From the NCBI GenBank assembly GCA_900543055.1, contig UQQI01000054.1, forward strand, positions 1 through 10,289: a DNA stretch of 10,289 nucleotides, given 5' to 3'. Positions 1 to 6,474 of this stretch are shown piece by piece. The DNA is from an uncultured Mollicutes bacterium (GTDB taxonomy: Bacteria > Bacillota_I > Bacilli_A > RF39 > UBA660). A program made the position numbers and the translations under genes. Every line of letters starts with the position of its first letter. The stretch's first letter is position 1. The notes beneath the pieces were generated by a model. The model was not told where the DNA came from, ran no database searches, and worked only from the letters and a program-made list of their open reading frames with translations.

Positions 1-11
1 GCTTTATACAT
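1..11 (-). CDS. 5' end of an unidentified gene (partial, runs off left edge)
   Basis: Only three full codons (Met-Tyr-Lys) are inside the window, so the product cannot be named. The start is supported by an ideal ribosome binding site, GGAGGTG at 17-23, five bases upstream of the ATG at 9-11, and by a strong promoter 30-60 bases further upstream. A LexA/DinR-like palindrome within that promoter suggests an SOS-regulated gene such as lexA, a Y-family polymerase or another repair function; that is inference from the operator alone. It is separated from valS by a terminator, so it is its own transcription unit. Confidence 0.6.
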
Positions 12-39
12 GTATACACCTCCAACATCTTGACTTACT

Positions 40-68
40 ATAATATAGTACAAACGTATGTTTGTCAA
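40..68 (-). promoter_or_regulatory. Sigma-A type promoter of the left-edge gene
   Basis: On the minus strand a perfect -35 box TTGACA (63-68) is followed after exactly 17 bases by TATTAT (40-45), a one-mismatch -10 box. Transcription would start near 33-35, giving a leader of about 24 bases before the ATG at 9-11. The 17-base spacer contains the palindrome described separately, so the promoter is probably repressed by a factor bound between -35 and -10. Confidence 0.85.
50..65. promoter_or_regulatory. LexA/DinR-like operator palindrome
   Basis: The sequence ACAAAC-GTAT-GTTTGT is an inverted repeat with two perfect 6-base arms around a 4-base centre. It fills most of the spacer between the -35 and -10 boxes and touches the -35 box. 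The inner 14 bases match 12 of 14 positions of the Bacillus LexA (DinR) box consensus CGAACRNRYGTTYC; the mismatches are the outer G to A and C to G. Position and sequence both fit repression by LexA. Other dimeric repressors of similar spacing (TetR-like, for example) are possible. Confidence 0.6.
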
Positions 69-209
69 TATAAAAAAATTTAATTTAAATATTTAAAAAA
101 ATTTTAAATACAATTAAAAAATATTTTTCAACTTTAATCTTTTTGCCATGGATTCGTTTATATCGATTCCTTTTATATAAAAACTAAACGCACTTTCCTT
201 ATATATATA

Positions 210-241
210 AAAAAAAGAAAATTGTTTTACTAATTTTCTTT
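210..241 (-). terminator. valS: Intrinsic terminator after valS
   Basis: Seven bases beyond the valS stop codon, a 10-bp AT-rich stem (arms 232-241 and 214-223) with an 8-base loop runs into a U-tract on the minus strand (A-run at 210-216). It is weak in GC but has the right form and place to end the T-box-valS operon. The stem is symmetric and has T residues on the other side too, so it might act in both directions. The rest of the 12-247 gap shows only short frames of about 11 codons with no ribosome binding site at proper distance. Confidence 0.7.
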
Positions 242-247
242 CATATT

Positions 248-2776
248 TTATTTTGTTAACTCAGCTAATTTTTGTTTTTCTTCCTCTAACTTTTGTCTAT
301 CCATTTCTACTATATTTGTTGGTGCCTTATTAACATAATTTTCATTTGATAATAATTTTTCACGTCTTGCGATAGATGACTTTAATTGTTCTATTTGGGC
401 TTCTTTTTGAGCAATATCTGCTTCTGTTTCAATCTTTTCAAAGAATATTTGAGCCTTTATTCTATTAGAAAACACTTTGTAAGCTTTAATTCCTAATGGT
501 TCATTTACTAAATTATCCTGAAGTTTTAACATTTTAACAATAAGTTCATTATCATCTTCTGTATCAAACATTACTTTCATGTCTTTTGTTATATTATTTT
601 CTGCTTTAACATTTCTGAATGTTTTTATAAATTCTATTTGATCATCTACTATTTCTTCTTCTTTCTCAAATACAAATTTCTTTGAGTATTTTGGATAACT
701 TGAAATCATTATTGATTCTTGTTCTTTTACTGGTAACATTTGATATATTTCTTCTGTTACGTATGGCATGAATGGATGAAGTAATTTTAATATTCCAGTT
801 AACACTGTACATAATACTGATTGTGTAGTTTCATCTTCGCTAGTGTACTTTGCCATTTCAATATAGTAGTCACAGAAATAATTCCATGTAAAATCATAGA
901 TTGCTGCTCCGGCATTATTAAATTGAAATTTATCCATGAACTTCTTTACTTCATGAATAGTTTTTTCATATTTTGTTAGAATCCATTTATCTTCTGGTTT
1001 TAAATTATCTAATTTTATTTCTTTTAGGTTTTCAATATTCATTAATGTGAAACGTGATGCATTCCATAATTTATTTATGAAGTTCCATGTTGCTTTGATT
1101 TTGTCTTCATCAAATTTCATGTCTGTTCCTGCTGCTACGTCTGTTGATAAATAATATCTTAATGAGTCTGCACCATATTTTTCAATCATATCAAATGGAT
1201 CAATTCCATTTCCTAAACTCTTTGAAAATTTTCTTCCTTGTTTGTCTCTGATAAGTCCATGAATTAAACAATGTTCAAATGGCCTTTTTCCTAGTAATTC
1301 TTCTCCTTGGAATGTCATTCTATTAACCCAGAATGGAATGATATCATATCCTGTTACTAAAACATTGTTTGGATAATATCTTTCTACCATTTCATTTTTT
1401 TCTGGCCAACCTAGTGTTGCGAATGGCCATAATGCACTTGAGAACCATGTATCTAGAACATCTTCATCTTGTTTCCATCCTTCTCCTTCTGGTGCATCCA
1501 TTCCAACGTATACTTCTTCACCTTTATACCATGCTGGAATTCTATGTCCCCACCATAATTGTCTTGAAATACACCAGTCATATGTTATTTCCATCCAATG
1601 ATTCATCGTCTTTTCATAACGAGTTGGTACAAAATGAACTTTTGTATCTTTATCTTTTTGATTTTCTAGAACTTTATCAGCTAGTGGTCTCATTTTTACA
1701 AACCATTGCTTCTTTATCATTGGTTCTACCATTACTCCTGTTCTTTCACTATGTCCTACTTCATGAACGATTGGTTCTACTTCTAATAGTAATCCTGCTT
1801 CTTTCAAATCTTTTAATAATTCTTCACGACATTCTTCTCTTGTCATTCCTCGATATTTTTCTGGACAATTTTCATTCATTGTCGCATCATCATTCATTAT
1901 TTGAATTCTTTCTAGATTATGTCTATTTCCTACTTCAAAGTCGTTAGGGTCATGTGCTGGAGTAATTTTAACTGCACCTGTTCCTTTTGTCATATCAGCA
2001 TGCTCATCAGTAATTACAGGTATTTTTTTATTTACAATTGGAAGTATAACATTCTTTCCAACAAAATCTTTATATCTTTCATCTTCTTCATTTACGGCTA
2101 CTGCTGTGTCTCCAAATAATGTTTCTGGTCGTGTTGTTGCGACATCTATAAACTTATCACTATCTTCTAGTTTATATTTTAAGTGATAGAAGGCACTTTT
2201 TTCTTCTTTATAAATAACCTCTTCATTTGATAATGCTGTTTGTGCTGCTGGGTCCCAATTAATTATTTTTTCTCCGCGATAGATTAGTCCTTTATTATAG
2301 TAATCTACGAATACTTTTTTAACTGCTGTTTGTAATCCTTCATCAAGTGTAAATCTTTCTTTAGAATAGTCTAGAGAAATACCTAATTTTGCCCATTGTG
2401 CTCTAATGATTTCAGAATGTTCTTTTGTCCATTTCCAACATTCATCTAAGAATTTTTCTCTTCCTACTTTATGTTTTTCTTCTCCTCTATCTTTTAGTCT
2501 TTTAACTACTTTTGCCTCTGTTGCTATTGCAGCATGGTCCATTCCAGGTAGCCATAATGTATCGTATCCTTCCATTCTCTTATATCTAATAATTATGTCT
2601 TGAATAGTAACGTCCCAGGCATGTCCTAAATGTAGAACTCCTGTTACATTTGGAGGAGGAAGAACTATGCAAAATGGTTTCTTACTTGTATCCCCTGATT
2701 TAAAATAGCCTTTTTCTTTCCAATTTTCATATTTATTTTCTTCTACTTCGTCATGATTATATTTTTTTTCCAACAT
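248..2776 (-). CDS. valS: Valine--tRNA ligase (ValRS)
   Basis: Class Ia aminoacyl-tRNA synthetase that charges tRNA-Val in the cytoplasm and hydrolyses misacylated Thr-tRNA-Val. The 842 residues cover the whole family fold: HIGH motif as H49-L-G-H52 after PPPNVTG, CP1 editing domain with TTRPETLFGDTAV (214-226) and GTGAVKITPAHDPNDF (265-280), the DVLDTWFSSALWPF segment (439-452), the signature lysine loop as K516-F-S-K-S520 (Met replaced by Phe), the anticodon-binding helical domain (about 590-740), and the C-terminal coiled-coil tRNA-binding arm ending in NYVNKAPTNIVEMDRQKLEEEK. It is slightly shorter than the roughly 880 residues usual in Bacillus, with no sign of damage. The ATG at 2774-2776 has an AGAGGTAG ribosome binding site. 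It overlaps the preceding gene by 20 bases and is the third gene under the valine T-box leader. Confidence 0.98.
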   Translation of the reverse strand: MLEKKYNHDEVEENKYENWKEKGYFKSGDTSKKPFCIVLPPPNVTGVLHLGHAWDVTIQDIIIRYKRMEGYDTLWLPGMDHAAIATEAKVVKRLKDRGEEKHKVGREKFLDECWKWTKEHSEIIRAQWAKLGISLDYSKERFTLDEGLQTAVKKVFVDYYNKGLIYRGEKIINWDPAAQTALSNEEVIYKEEKSAFYHLKYKLEDSDKFIDVATTRPETLFGDTAVAVNEEDERYKDFVGKNVILPIVNKKIPVITDEHADMTKGTGAVKITPAHDPNDFEVGNRHNLERIQIMNDDATMNENCPEKYRGMTREECREELLKDLKEAGLLLEVEPIVHEVGHSERTGVMVEPMIKKQWFVKMRPLADKVLENQKDKDTKVHFVPTRYEKTMNHWMEITYDWCISRQLWWGHRIPAWYKGEEVYVGMDAPEGEGWKQDEDVLDTWFSSALWPFATLGWPEKNEMVERYYPNNVLVTGYDIIPFWVNRMTFQGEELLGKRPFEHCLIHGLIRDKQGRKFSKSLGNGIDPFDMIEKYGADSLRYYLSTDVAAGTDMKFDEDKIKATWNFINKLWNASRFTLMNIENLKEIKLDNLKPEDKWILTKYEKTIHEVKKFMDKFQFNNAGAAIYDFTWNYFCDYYIEMAKYTSEDETTQSVLCTVLTGILKLLHPFMPYVTEEIYQMLPVKEQESIMISSYPKYSKKFVFEKEEEIVDDQIEFIKTFRNVKAENNITKDMKVMFDTEDDNELIVKMLKLQDNLVNEPLGIKAYKVFSNRIKAQIFFEKIETEADIAQKEAQIEQLKSSIARREKLLSNENYVNKAPTNIVEMDRQKLEEEKQKLAELTK

Positions 2777-3203
2777 GGTTTTCTACCTCTTTTCTATATA
2801 AAATATTTTTTCTTCTTATTTCTTTATTTATTTCTGATAATCCATAAATTTGTTCTGATTTTTCTTTATCACTATTTATAGAAAATGCTCCAATTAAATC
2901 ATTATGTAAAAGTTCGAATTTATTATATTCAAACCATTCTATTTGTCTATTTGTTACAACTTTTGGTATATAAAATATTGCTGTTTTTTGATCTTCAATT
3001 GTTTTTAATATTAAGTGACCATCTCTTGCTAATTGTTCTGGTGCATACTGATAATCATCACTTGTAAAATTATATCCTAATTTAAACTTATTTGAAAAAT
3101 CAATAAATGCCTCTAAATGGTTTTTTTTTATCTCCTTTGTATATTCATCTAATAATATTTGATTTTCATCTGGTACTATTGTAACTTTTCCTCTTTCTAT
3201 CAT
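2757..3203 (-). CDS. Hypothetical protein (148 aa) in the valS operon
   Basis: I do not recognise a named family. The 148-residue product is soluble: no signal peptide, no membrane segment, mixed acidic and basic. Residues about 1-45 read as a short strand (GKVTIVPDENQ) followed by helices; a central part has EQLARDGHLILK (57-68) and a hydrophobic strand AIFYIPKVVTNRQIEWFE (75-92), rich in aromatic residues; the C-terminus is charged and helical. The ATG at 3201-3203 overlaps the stop of the nucleotidase-like gene in an ATGA arrangement, with GAGGGGAT as ribosome binding site. Its own end overlaps valS by 20 bases. This tight packing between a nucleotidase and valS argues for a real, co-translated gene, but gives no direct function. 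Confidence 0.85.
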   Translation of the reverse strand: MIERGKVTIVPDENQILLDEYTKEIKKNHLEAFIDFSNKFKLGYNFTSDDYQYAPEQLARDGHLILKTIEDQKTAIFYIPKVVTNRQIEWFEYNKFELLHNDLIGAFSINSDKEKSEQIYGLSEINKEIRRKNILYRKEVENHVGKKI

Positions 3204-3766
3204 ATTATCCCCTCTTTCAATATTTTTAATATATCAAGCCAATTGTAGACTCGTACTGCTCCAATAGTTTCTAACTCTTCATCTGTTATATTTTTATTAT
3301 GCCATGCATCAAATAATATTTTTTTATTAAGATGTGTTAAATTATTTAATCTGTCATCTATACCAATATCTGCTTCTATAATATTTTTATTTGTTGTGAA
3401 GATATATTTTTCTGGTTTAATAAATGGTAATTTTTCTTTTAAATAATTATATTTATTAGCTAGATTATTACCACTAGCATCAATCATACCATCTTTCCAT
3501 AAGTAAGATGTCACTATATAAATATCATATATTTCATTTAATTCTTTTAATGCTTCATAACAATTATCTTTTAGTTCTGCATTCTCATATAAATTTTTTT
3601 CATTTAAGAATTTCCAAAACTGCTCTTTGTTTCTAGTTACTAAGTTTTGCAGGTAAAAATCTGTTTGTTCGTCAAGTTTATAATTTGCATTTTTAAATTC
3701 ATTTATATATTCTAATATAAGTGGGTCTGTTATACAATTATCCATATCTATTAATAATCTTTTCAC
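3200..3766 (-). CDS. HAD-family 5'(3')-deoxyribonucleotidase-like phosphohydrolase
   Basis: A 188-residue HAD-superfamily protein resembling the NT5C/5'(3')-deoxyribonucleotidase group, which dephosphorylate nucleoside monophosphates. Visible motifs: motif I D7-M-D9-N-C-I-T-D14 (nucleophile D7 and acid/base D9), motif II V85-T86-S87, a candidate motif III lysine near K105 in NKYNYLKEKLPF, and motif IV G135-I-D137-D138-R for metal binding. All catalytic positions are present, so an active magnesium-dependent phosphatase is likely; the exact substrate is not readable. The start is GTG at 3764-3766, chosen because AAAGGAG (3774-3780) lies seven bases upstream and the leader terminator ends just before it. 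It is first in the T-box operon and overlaps the next gene by four bases (ATGA). Why a nucleotidase is under valine control is unclear. Confidence 0.78.
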   Translation of the reverse strand: MKRLLIDMDNCITDPLILEYINEFKNANYKLDEQTDFYLQNLVTRNKEQFWKFLNEKNLYENAELKDNCYEALKELNEIYDIYIVTSYLWKDGMIDASGNNLANKYNYLKEKLPFIKPEKYIFTTNKNIIEADIGIDDRLNNLTHLNKKILFDAWHNKNITDEELETIGAVRVYNWLDILKILKEGII

Positions 3767-3781
3767 GATACATCTCCTTTC

Positions 3782-3818
3782 AAAAAATAAAAACTATTCA
3801 TCCAAAGGACGAATAGTT
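3782..3818 (-). terminator. T-box leader attenuator terminator
   Basis: A 12-bp stem (arms 3807-3818 and 3792-3803, one G-U pair) with a 3-base loop, followed by a U-rich run (A-run 3782-3791 on the plus strand). Its upstream arm overlaps bases needed by the antiterminator, so the two structures exclude each other. Charged tRNA-Val leaves this terminator formed; uncharged tRNA-Val would favour read-through into the nucleotidase-like gene and valS. Confidence 0.93.
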
Positions 3819-4003
3819 CGTGGTACCACCTTAATTTCTACACAAGTAGCTTAATATTTTTAACGGAATTAACCGGAATTATTTACTTAGTTTCAATAAC
3901 TATGCTCCTCTGCTACCTTCAATATTTTACTTTGTCCATTTACACCTACCATGAACTCTCTATAAAAGTAATAATATTTACTCCTCAGAATCACTGCATC
4001 TGC
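3782..4003 (-). promoter_or_regulatory. T-box riboswitch, valine-specific (GUA specifier)
   Basis: Leader RNA that senses uncharged tRNA-Val. Read on the minus strand: Stem I closes with ATGC/GCAT (3996-3999 with 3902-3905), followed by an AGUGA/GA kink-turn element, a TTCTG/CAGAG helix, and a specifier loop with AGUA on one side and GAAGGTAG on the other; GUA (Val) is at 3914-3916. Above it lies a helix (AATATT..TTACTTT with AAAGTAA..AATATT), an AG-rich bulge, and a distal loop GGTAGGTGTAAA like the conserved T-box apical loop. Stem III is at 3838-3849. The T-box sequence AAGGTGGTACCACG is at 3819-3832; its UGGU pairs with the ACCA end of tRNA (A73 discriminator). The antiterminator pairs AAGG/CCTT and ACGAA/TTCGT. 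The alternative codon GCA next to GTA is less well placed, and valS downstream supports Val. Confidence 0.95.
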
Positions 4004-4008
4004 GATTT

Positions 4009-4037
4009 ATTATATATTAATTTTCTTGATTTATCAA
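4009..4037 (-). promoter_or_regulatory. Promoter of the T-box-valS operon
   Basis: TTGATA (4032-4037), 17 bases, then a perfect TATAAT (4009-4014) on the minus strand. Transcription would start around 4001-4003, directly at the base of Stem I. The promoter straddles the stop codon (4017-4019) of the upstream 94-aa gene, with the -35 box inside that coding sequence, so there is no spare intergenic space between the secretion-like locus and the valS operon. Confidence 0.88.
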
Positions 4038-4301
4038 TAGTTTTTGCCTTTTTATATTTTCTAAATACTTTTGTTCTTCTAAATTTAAGTAACCTTTAAA
4101 TATTATTTTTTTTATTTCTGAATGATTAAATACACATATTGTGTCTGATCTTATTGTTCCTTCTGGATACATACAACCACAATAATCAAATATATGGTCT
4201 GGATATTCTGGTGTACTTACTAGGTATCCTGTAATCATTAATTTTTTTGAACCATTATTTAAAAGAACTATACTTCCTAATGGTAATAAATCTTTATTCA
4301 T
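4017..4301 (-). CDS. DUF4176-like protein (94 aa)
   Basis: A small soluble protein that I assign to the DUF4176 type by pattern: LPLGSIVLLNNGSKKLMITG at the N-terminus, FDYCGCMYPEG (38-48) in the middle, and FNHSEIKKIIFKGY near residues 58-71. Proteins of this type often sit in T7SS gene clusters of Bacillota; their biochemical role is not known to me. It is a paralogue of the 112-aa protein at 6120-6458, sharing DYxxCxYPEG and FNHxxIxxxxFKGY, but lacks a loop of about 16 residues. Its ATG shares one base with the stop of the 432-aa gene (TAATG), so translation is probably coupled; an AAGGA stands about 12 bases upstream. The last codons carry the -35 element of the T-box operon promoter. Confidence 0.85.
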   Translation of the reverse strand: MNKDLLPLGSIVLLNNGSKKLMITGYLVSTPEYPDHIFDYCGCMYPEGTIRSDTICVFNHSEIKKIIFKGYLNLEEQKYLENIKRQKLLINQEN

Positions 4302-5599
4302 TATTCATCATCATCCTTATAAAAAAAGTCATCTGTTTCGTCATAAAATTTATCAAGATTATCTTTGTCTCTTGAAGATGCTCGATATCTTTGATTATCT
4401 GCATAATCTATATTTAAATCTTGTAACGTTGTTCTTGTCTCACTTGCAAATGAGGCGTTTTCTAAAGAATTATCTCTATATTCTCCTTCTAATTCAATAT
4501 CACCATCATCACTATATACTCTATTCGGTTTTCTTTTTTTATTTTTAGTTTTTTTGTCATCTATTATAACTGCTCCTATTGCTCCTGCAATTCCTGATGC
4601 AGCTATTCCAAGACCAATTGGTACAGTGTTGTATGGAGTATTTGATTCTAAATTTTGTGTCTGTTCTGTTCCATTATATGGTATCATCGTAATATTTGAA
4701 TTTGACTGTTCAGAGTAAACCGATGATATTCCTGAATCTCCAACAGAAGATGCCATATTTTTTCTTAAATTAATATTATATTTGTTTTCAATAACACTAA
4801 GTCTATTTGATACTGAATTAAATTCAGAACTTGTCCCATTATGCTCTTTTAAGAAATTTAGTTCTTCTTTTAAATTTGCAAGAGTATCAGCATCATTTTT
4901 GTCCATATTATATTTATTCATATATCTTGTTGATAAATCACTTATATTAGATTGTCTTTCAGCAATGCTACTTGATGCTAGTCCAGTTACTTTAGAACCA
5001 GTTTGCTCTTGTCTCCAAATAGACATATCTTTTTCTACCAATTGTTCTTTTTCTACTTGACTAATATTGCTATTTTCGTATTTATTAAATAAATCTTGTT
5101 GCCACTCTTCTTCTGATTTGTAATTTGCTGGATAATCACTTAGATTAGTTTTTACCATAAAGTTCTTTATTGAGTCATCTATGTTATTGTTAAATTCTAA
5201 AATATTATTAGATATTTTTAGATTAATATTTGTATTTAACAAATGATTTATATTTTGACTAGCTGAGGTATCTTTATAAAGATTAGTTAAATCTTTGATA
5301 TCTGTATCTTTTATCTCTTCAATATTTGAAAATTTTTCTAATGTTAAATTAAGTGAATCTTTTAAATTAGTTATTTCTTTTTTTGTGGTTTCTAAAGTTT
5401 TATAGATTGAGTCTATGGAATCTTTGTAATTTATAATACAATTTCCATGTTCAAAGTTAGTATCATTTATTGTTTTTTCAATATCTTCAATGTATTGAGT
5501 TAAATCAGTATTGTTTATGCAACTTTCTATAGATGACAACGTTTCTAATGAATTAGATATTCTTTCTAAATCGATACATCCTGTATATCCTTTTGACAT
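4301..5599 (-). CDS. Helical, C-terminally membrane-anchored protein with acidic tail (432 aa)
   Basis: No family name is certain. Residues 1-290 are hydrophilic and mostly helical, Asn/Ser/Lys/Glu-rich, with coiled-coil stretches (about 33-95 and 230-280) and three cysteines (C8, C27, C54); there is no N-terminal signal peptide. A low-complexity Ser/Asn/Thr linker (290-325) leads to one Gly/Ala-rich membrane segment at about 327-347 (VPIGLGIAASGIAGAIG...), then a basic stop-transfer patch KKTKNKKRK and a tail of about 75 residues rich in Asp, Glu and Tyr. Positive charges after the segment predict a cytoplasmic tail, so the N-terminal part would be outside and need signal-less export, as in T7SS; this is inference. 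The same tail plan ends the 1101-aa protein. ATG at 5597-5599 has AGGAG (5606-5610) overlapping the previous stop. It forms an operon with the 143-aa gene and the 94-aa gene. Confidence 0.9.
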   Translation of the reverse strand: MSKGYTGCIDLERISNSLETLSSIESCINNTDLTQYIEDIEKTINDTNFEHGNCIINYKDSIDSIYKTLETTKKEITNLKDSLNLTLEKFSNIEEIKDTDIKDLTNLYKDTSASQNINHLLNTNINLKISNNILEFNNNIDDSIKNFMVKTNLSDYPANYKSEEEWQQDLFNKYENSNISQVEKEQLVEKDMSIWRQEQTGSKVTGLASSSIAERQSNISDLSTRYMNKYNMDKNDADTLANLKEELNFLKEHNGTSSEFNSVSNRLSVIENKYNINLRKNMASSVGDSGISSVYSEQSNSNITMIPYNGTEQTQNLESNTPYNTVPIGLGIAASGIAGAIGAVIIDDKKTKNKKRKPNRVYSDDGDIELEGEYRDNSLENASFASETRTTLQDLNIDYADNQRYRASSRDKDNLDKFYDETDDFFYKDDDE

Positions 5600-5608
5600 A
5601 TTATTCTC

Positions 5609-6040
5609 CTAAATAGCCTTCACTATTTCTTTTCTTTCTTCAAGTCTTCTAATAATTCTATTTGTCTGTTCTTTTGATATTTGTTTTTCTTCTTCTATTT
5701 TTTTGTCTAATGCATTTACTAACTGATCTTTTTCTATTTTCTTTTGTTCTTCCGTTGCATTTTCTATTTGTAATTTTAAGTTTTCTATAATACTTTTTAT
5801 TTCGTCAATATTATTTAAAATATTTAGAGCCATTTCATTTGCTGGGGAGTGACCTAATATGTTTATTGATGATTTATCAAGGCCTCCATTAATTACTTCA
5901 TATTTTAAATTTTCATATATTACTGGATTCATATAAGAGTTGAATTCATTATATGAGTCTGTAACACTATCTATAACTTTTTCTGGATTAATTATATCAG
6001 TAACATCAGTTTTCCATGTAATCCAATCTACTTTAGACAT
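5609..6040 (-). CDS. Hypothetical coiled-coil protein with DWITWK motif (143 aa)
   Basis: Not recognised. The N-terminus carries a compact aromatic motif, D5-W-I-T-W9-K, followed by a helical segment with several tyrosines (to about 45), a short NGGLDKSSINILGHSP loop, and a long charged amphipathic coiled coil from about 75 to 140 (KKIEKDQLVNALDKKIEEEK). No signal peptide or membrane segment. It is the first gene after a dedicated promoter, with AGAGGTGG as ribosome binding site, and its stop overlaps the ribosome binding site of the 432-aa gene, so the two are probably made together. A role as an export partner or chaperone of the 432-aa protein is possible from size, coil content and position, but nothing proves it. 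Confidence 0.87.
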   Translation of the reverse strand: MSKVDWITWKTDVTDIINPEKVIDSVTDSYNEFNSYMNPVIYENLKYEVINGGLDKSSINILGHSPANEMALNILNNIDEIKSIIENLKLQIENATEEQKKIEKDQLVNALDKKIEEEKQISKEQTNRIIRRLEERKEIVKAI

Positions 6041-6071
6041 TTTTACACCACCTCTTTATTATTCTATAATT

Positions 6072-6100
6072 ATTATAGGTTATTGAGTTGTTTTAGTCAA
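6072..6100 (-). promoter_or_regulatory. Promoter of the 143-aa/432-aa/94-aa operon
   Basis: TTGACT (6095-6100), a 17-base spacer and perfect TATAAT (6072-6077) on the minus strand. The start point would be near 6065, about 25 bases ahead of the ATG at 6040. It comes directly after a terminator, so the second module of the locus can be expressed independently of the first. Confidence 0.88.
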
Positions 6101-6106
6101 TTGTTC

Positions 6107-6134
6107 AAAAAAAGAAAGCCTATGCTTGGCTTTC
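6107..6134 (-). terminator. Intrinsic terminator at the end of the 112-aa gene
   Basis: GAAAGCC (6128-6134), a 7-base loop and GGCTTTC (6114-6120), followed by seven U residues (A-run 6107-6113). The first arm lies within the last sense codons of the 112-aa gene and the loop contains its stop codon. A perfect 7-bp stem plus U-run makes a credible terminator for the 137-1101-112 aa transcript. Confidence 0.85.
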
Positions 6135-6458
6135 TTGTGCTTTTTTACGTTCTAGTTCTTTTAAACCTTCTTTTACCTTTTCAGATAATTCCTTTTGCAT
6201 TTCTGTTTCATAACCCTTGAAACAAACTCTTTGAATTTGGTCATGATTAAATGCAATTACTTGTTTACTATTAATTTCTCCTTCTGGATATAAACAAGCT
6301 CCATAGTCATACATTTGATTAGCACCTTCTATTTTTCCACTCTTATTATAGATGTCACCATTTGGAATAATACAGTAACTTGTAATCATTACTTCTTTAG
6401 TACCTTCTTTTAATAATACAACTGTTCCGATTGGTAAAAATTTTTCTTCTATTTCCAT
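6120..6458 (-). CDS. DUF4176-like protein (112 aa)
   Basis: Second DUF4176-type protein of the locus. Shared blocks with the 94-aa protein are LPIGTVVLLKEGTKEVMITS (6-25), YDYGACLYPEG (50-60) and FNHDQIQRVCFKGY (70-83). It has an extra loop of about 16 residues (IPNGDIYNKSGKIEGANQ, around 30-47) and a longer charged C-terminal helix. Soluble, no signal peptide. It follows the 1101-aa gene after 16 bases, with a strong GGGAGG ribosome binding site, and the coding end is built into the transcription terminator. Such proteins are known from T7SS loci of Bacillota, which is the best clue to the context. Presence of one paralogue at the end of each module suggests each serves its own large neighbour; this is inference. 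Confidence 0.87.
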   Translation of the reverse strand: MEIEEKFLPIGTVVLLKEGTKEVMITSYCIIPNGDIYNKSGKIEGANQMYDYGACLYPEGEINSKQVIAFNHDQIQRVCFKGYETEMQKELSEKVKEGLKELERKKAQESQA

Positions 6459-6474
6459 TATAATCCTCCCTTAT

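Noticed and set aside
117..178. Short frames of 11 codons on both strands in the gap between valS and the left-edge gene
   Set aside because: No ribosome binding site at usable distance on either strand and no recognisable peptide. An imperfect inverted repeat around GGATTCG is present, but too weak to call.
1219..1233. KFSKS instead of KMSKS in ValRS as sign of a defective or duplicated enzyme
   Set aside because: The essential Lys and Ser residues are kept, all other motifs are intact, and a change at the second position is tolerated in class I synthetases.
1369..1947. 192-codon plus-strand frame within valS
   Set aside because: Antisense to a fully conserved synthetase, composition dominated by Leu/His/Phe from the reverse frame, and no start signals.
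3902..4099. 65-codon plus-strand frame across the T-box leader
   Set aside because: It is antisense to the structured leader and to the end of the 94-aa gene, and its composition (Leu, Tyr, Phe) is that of random AT-rich sequence.
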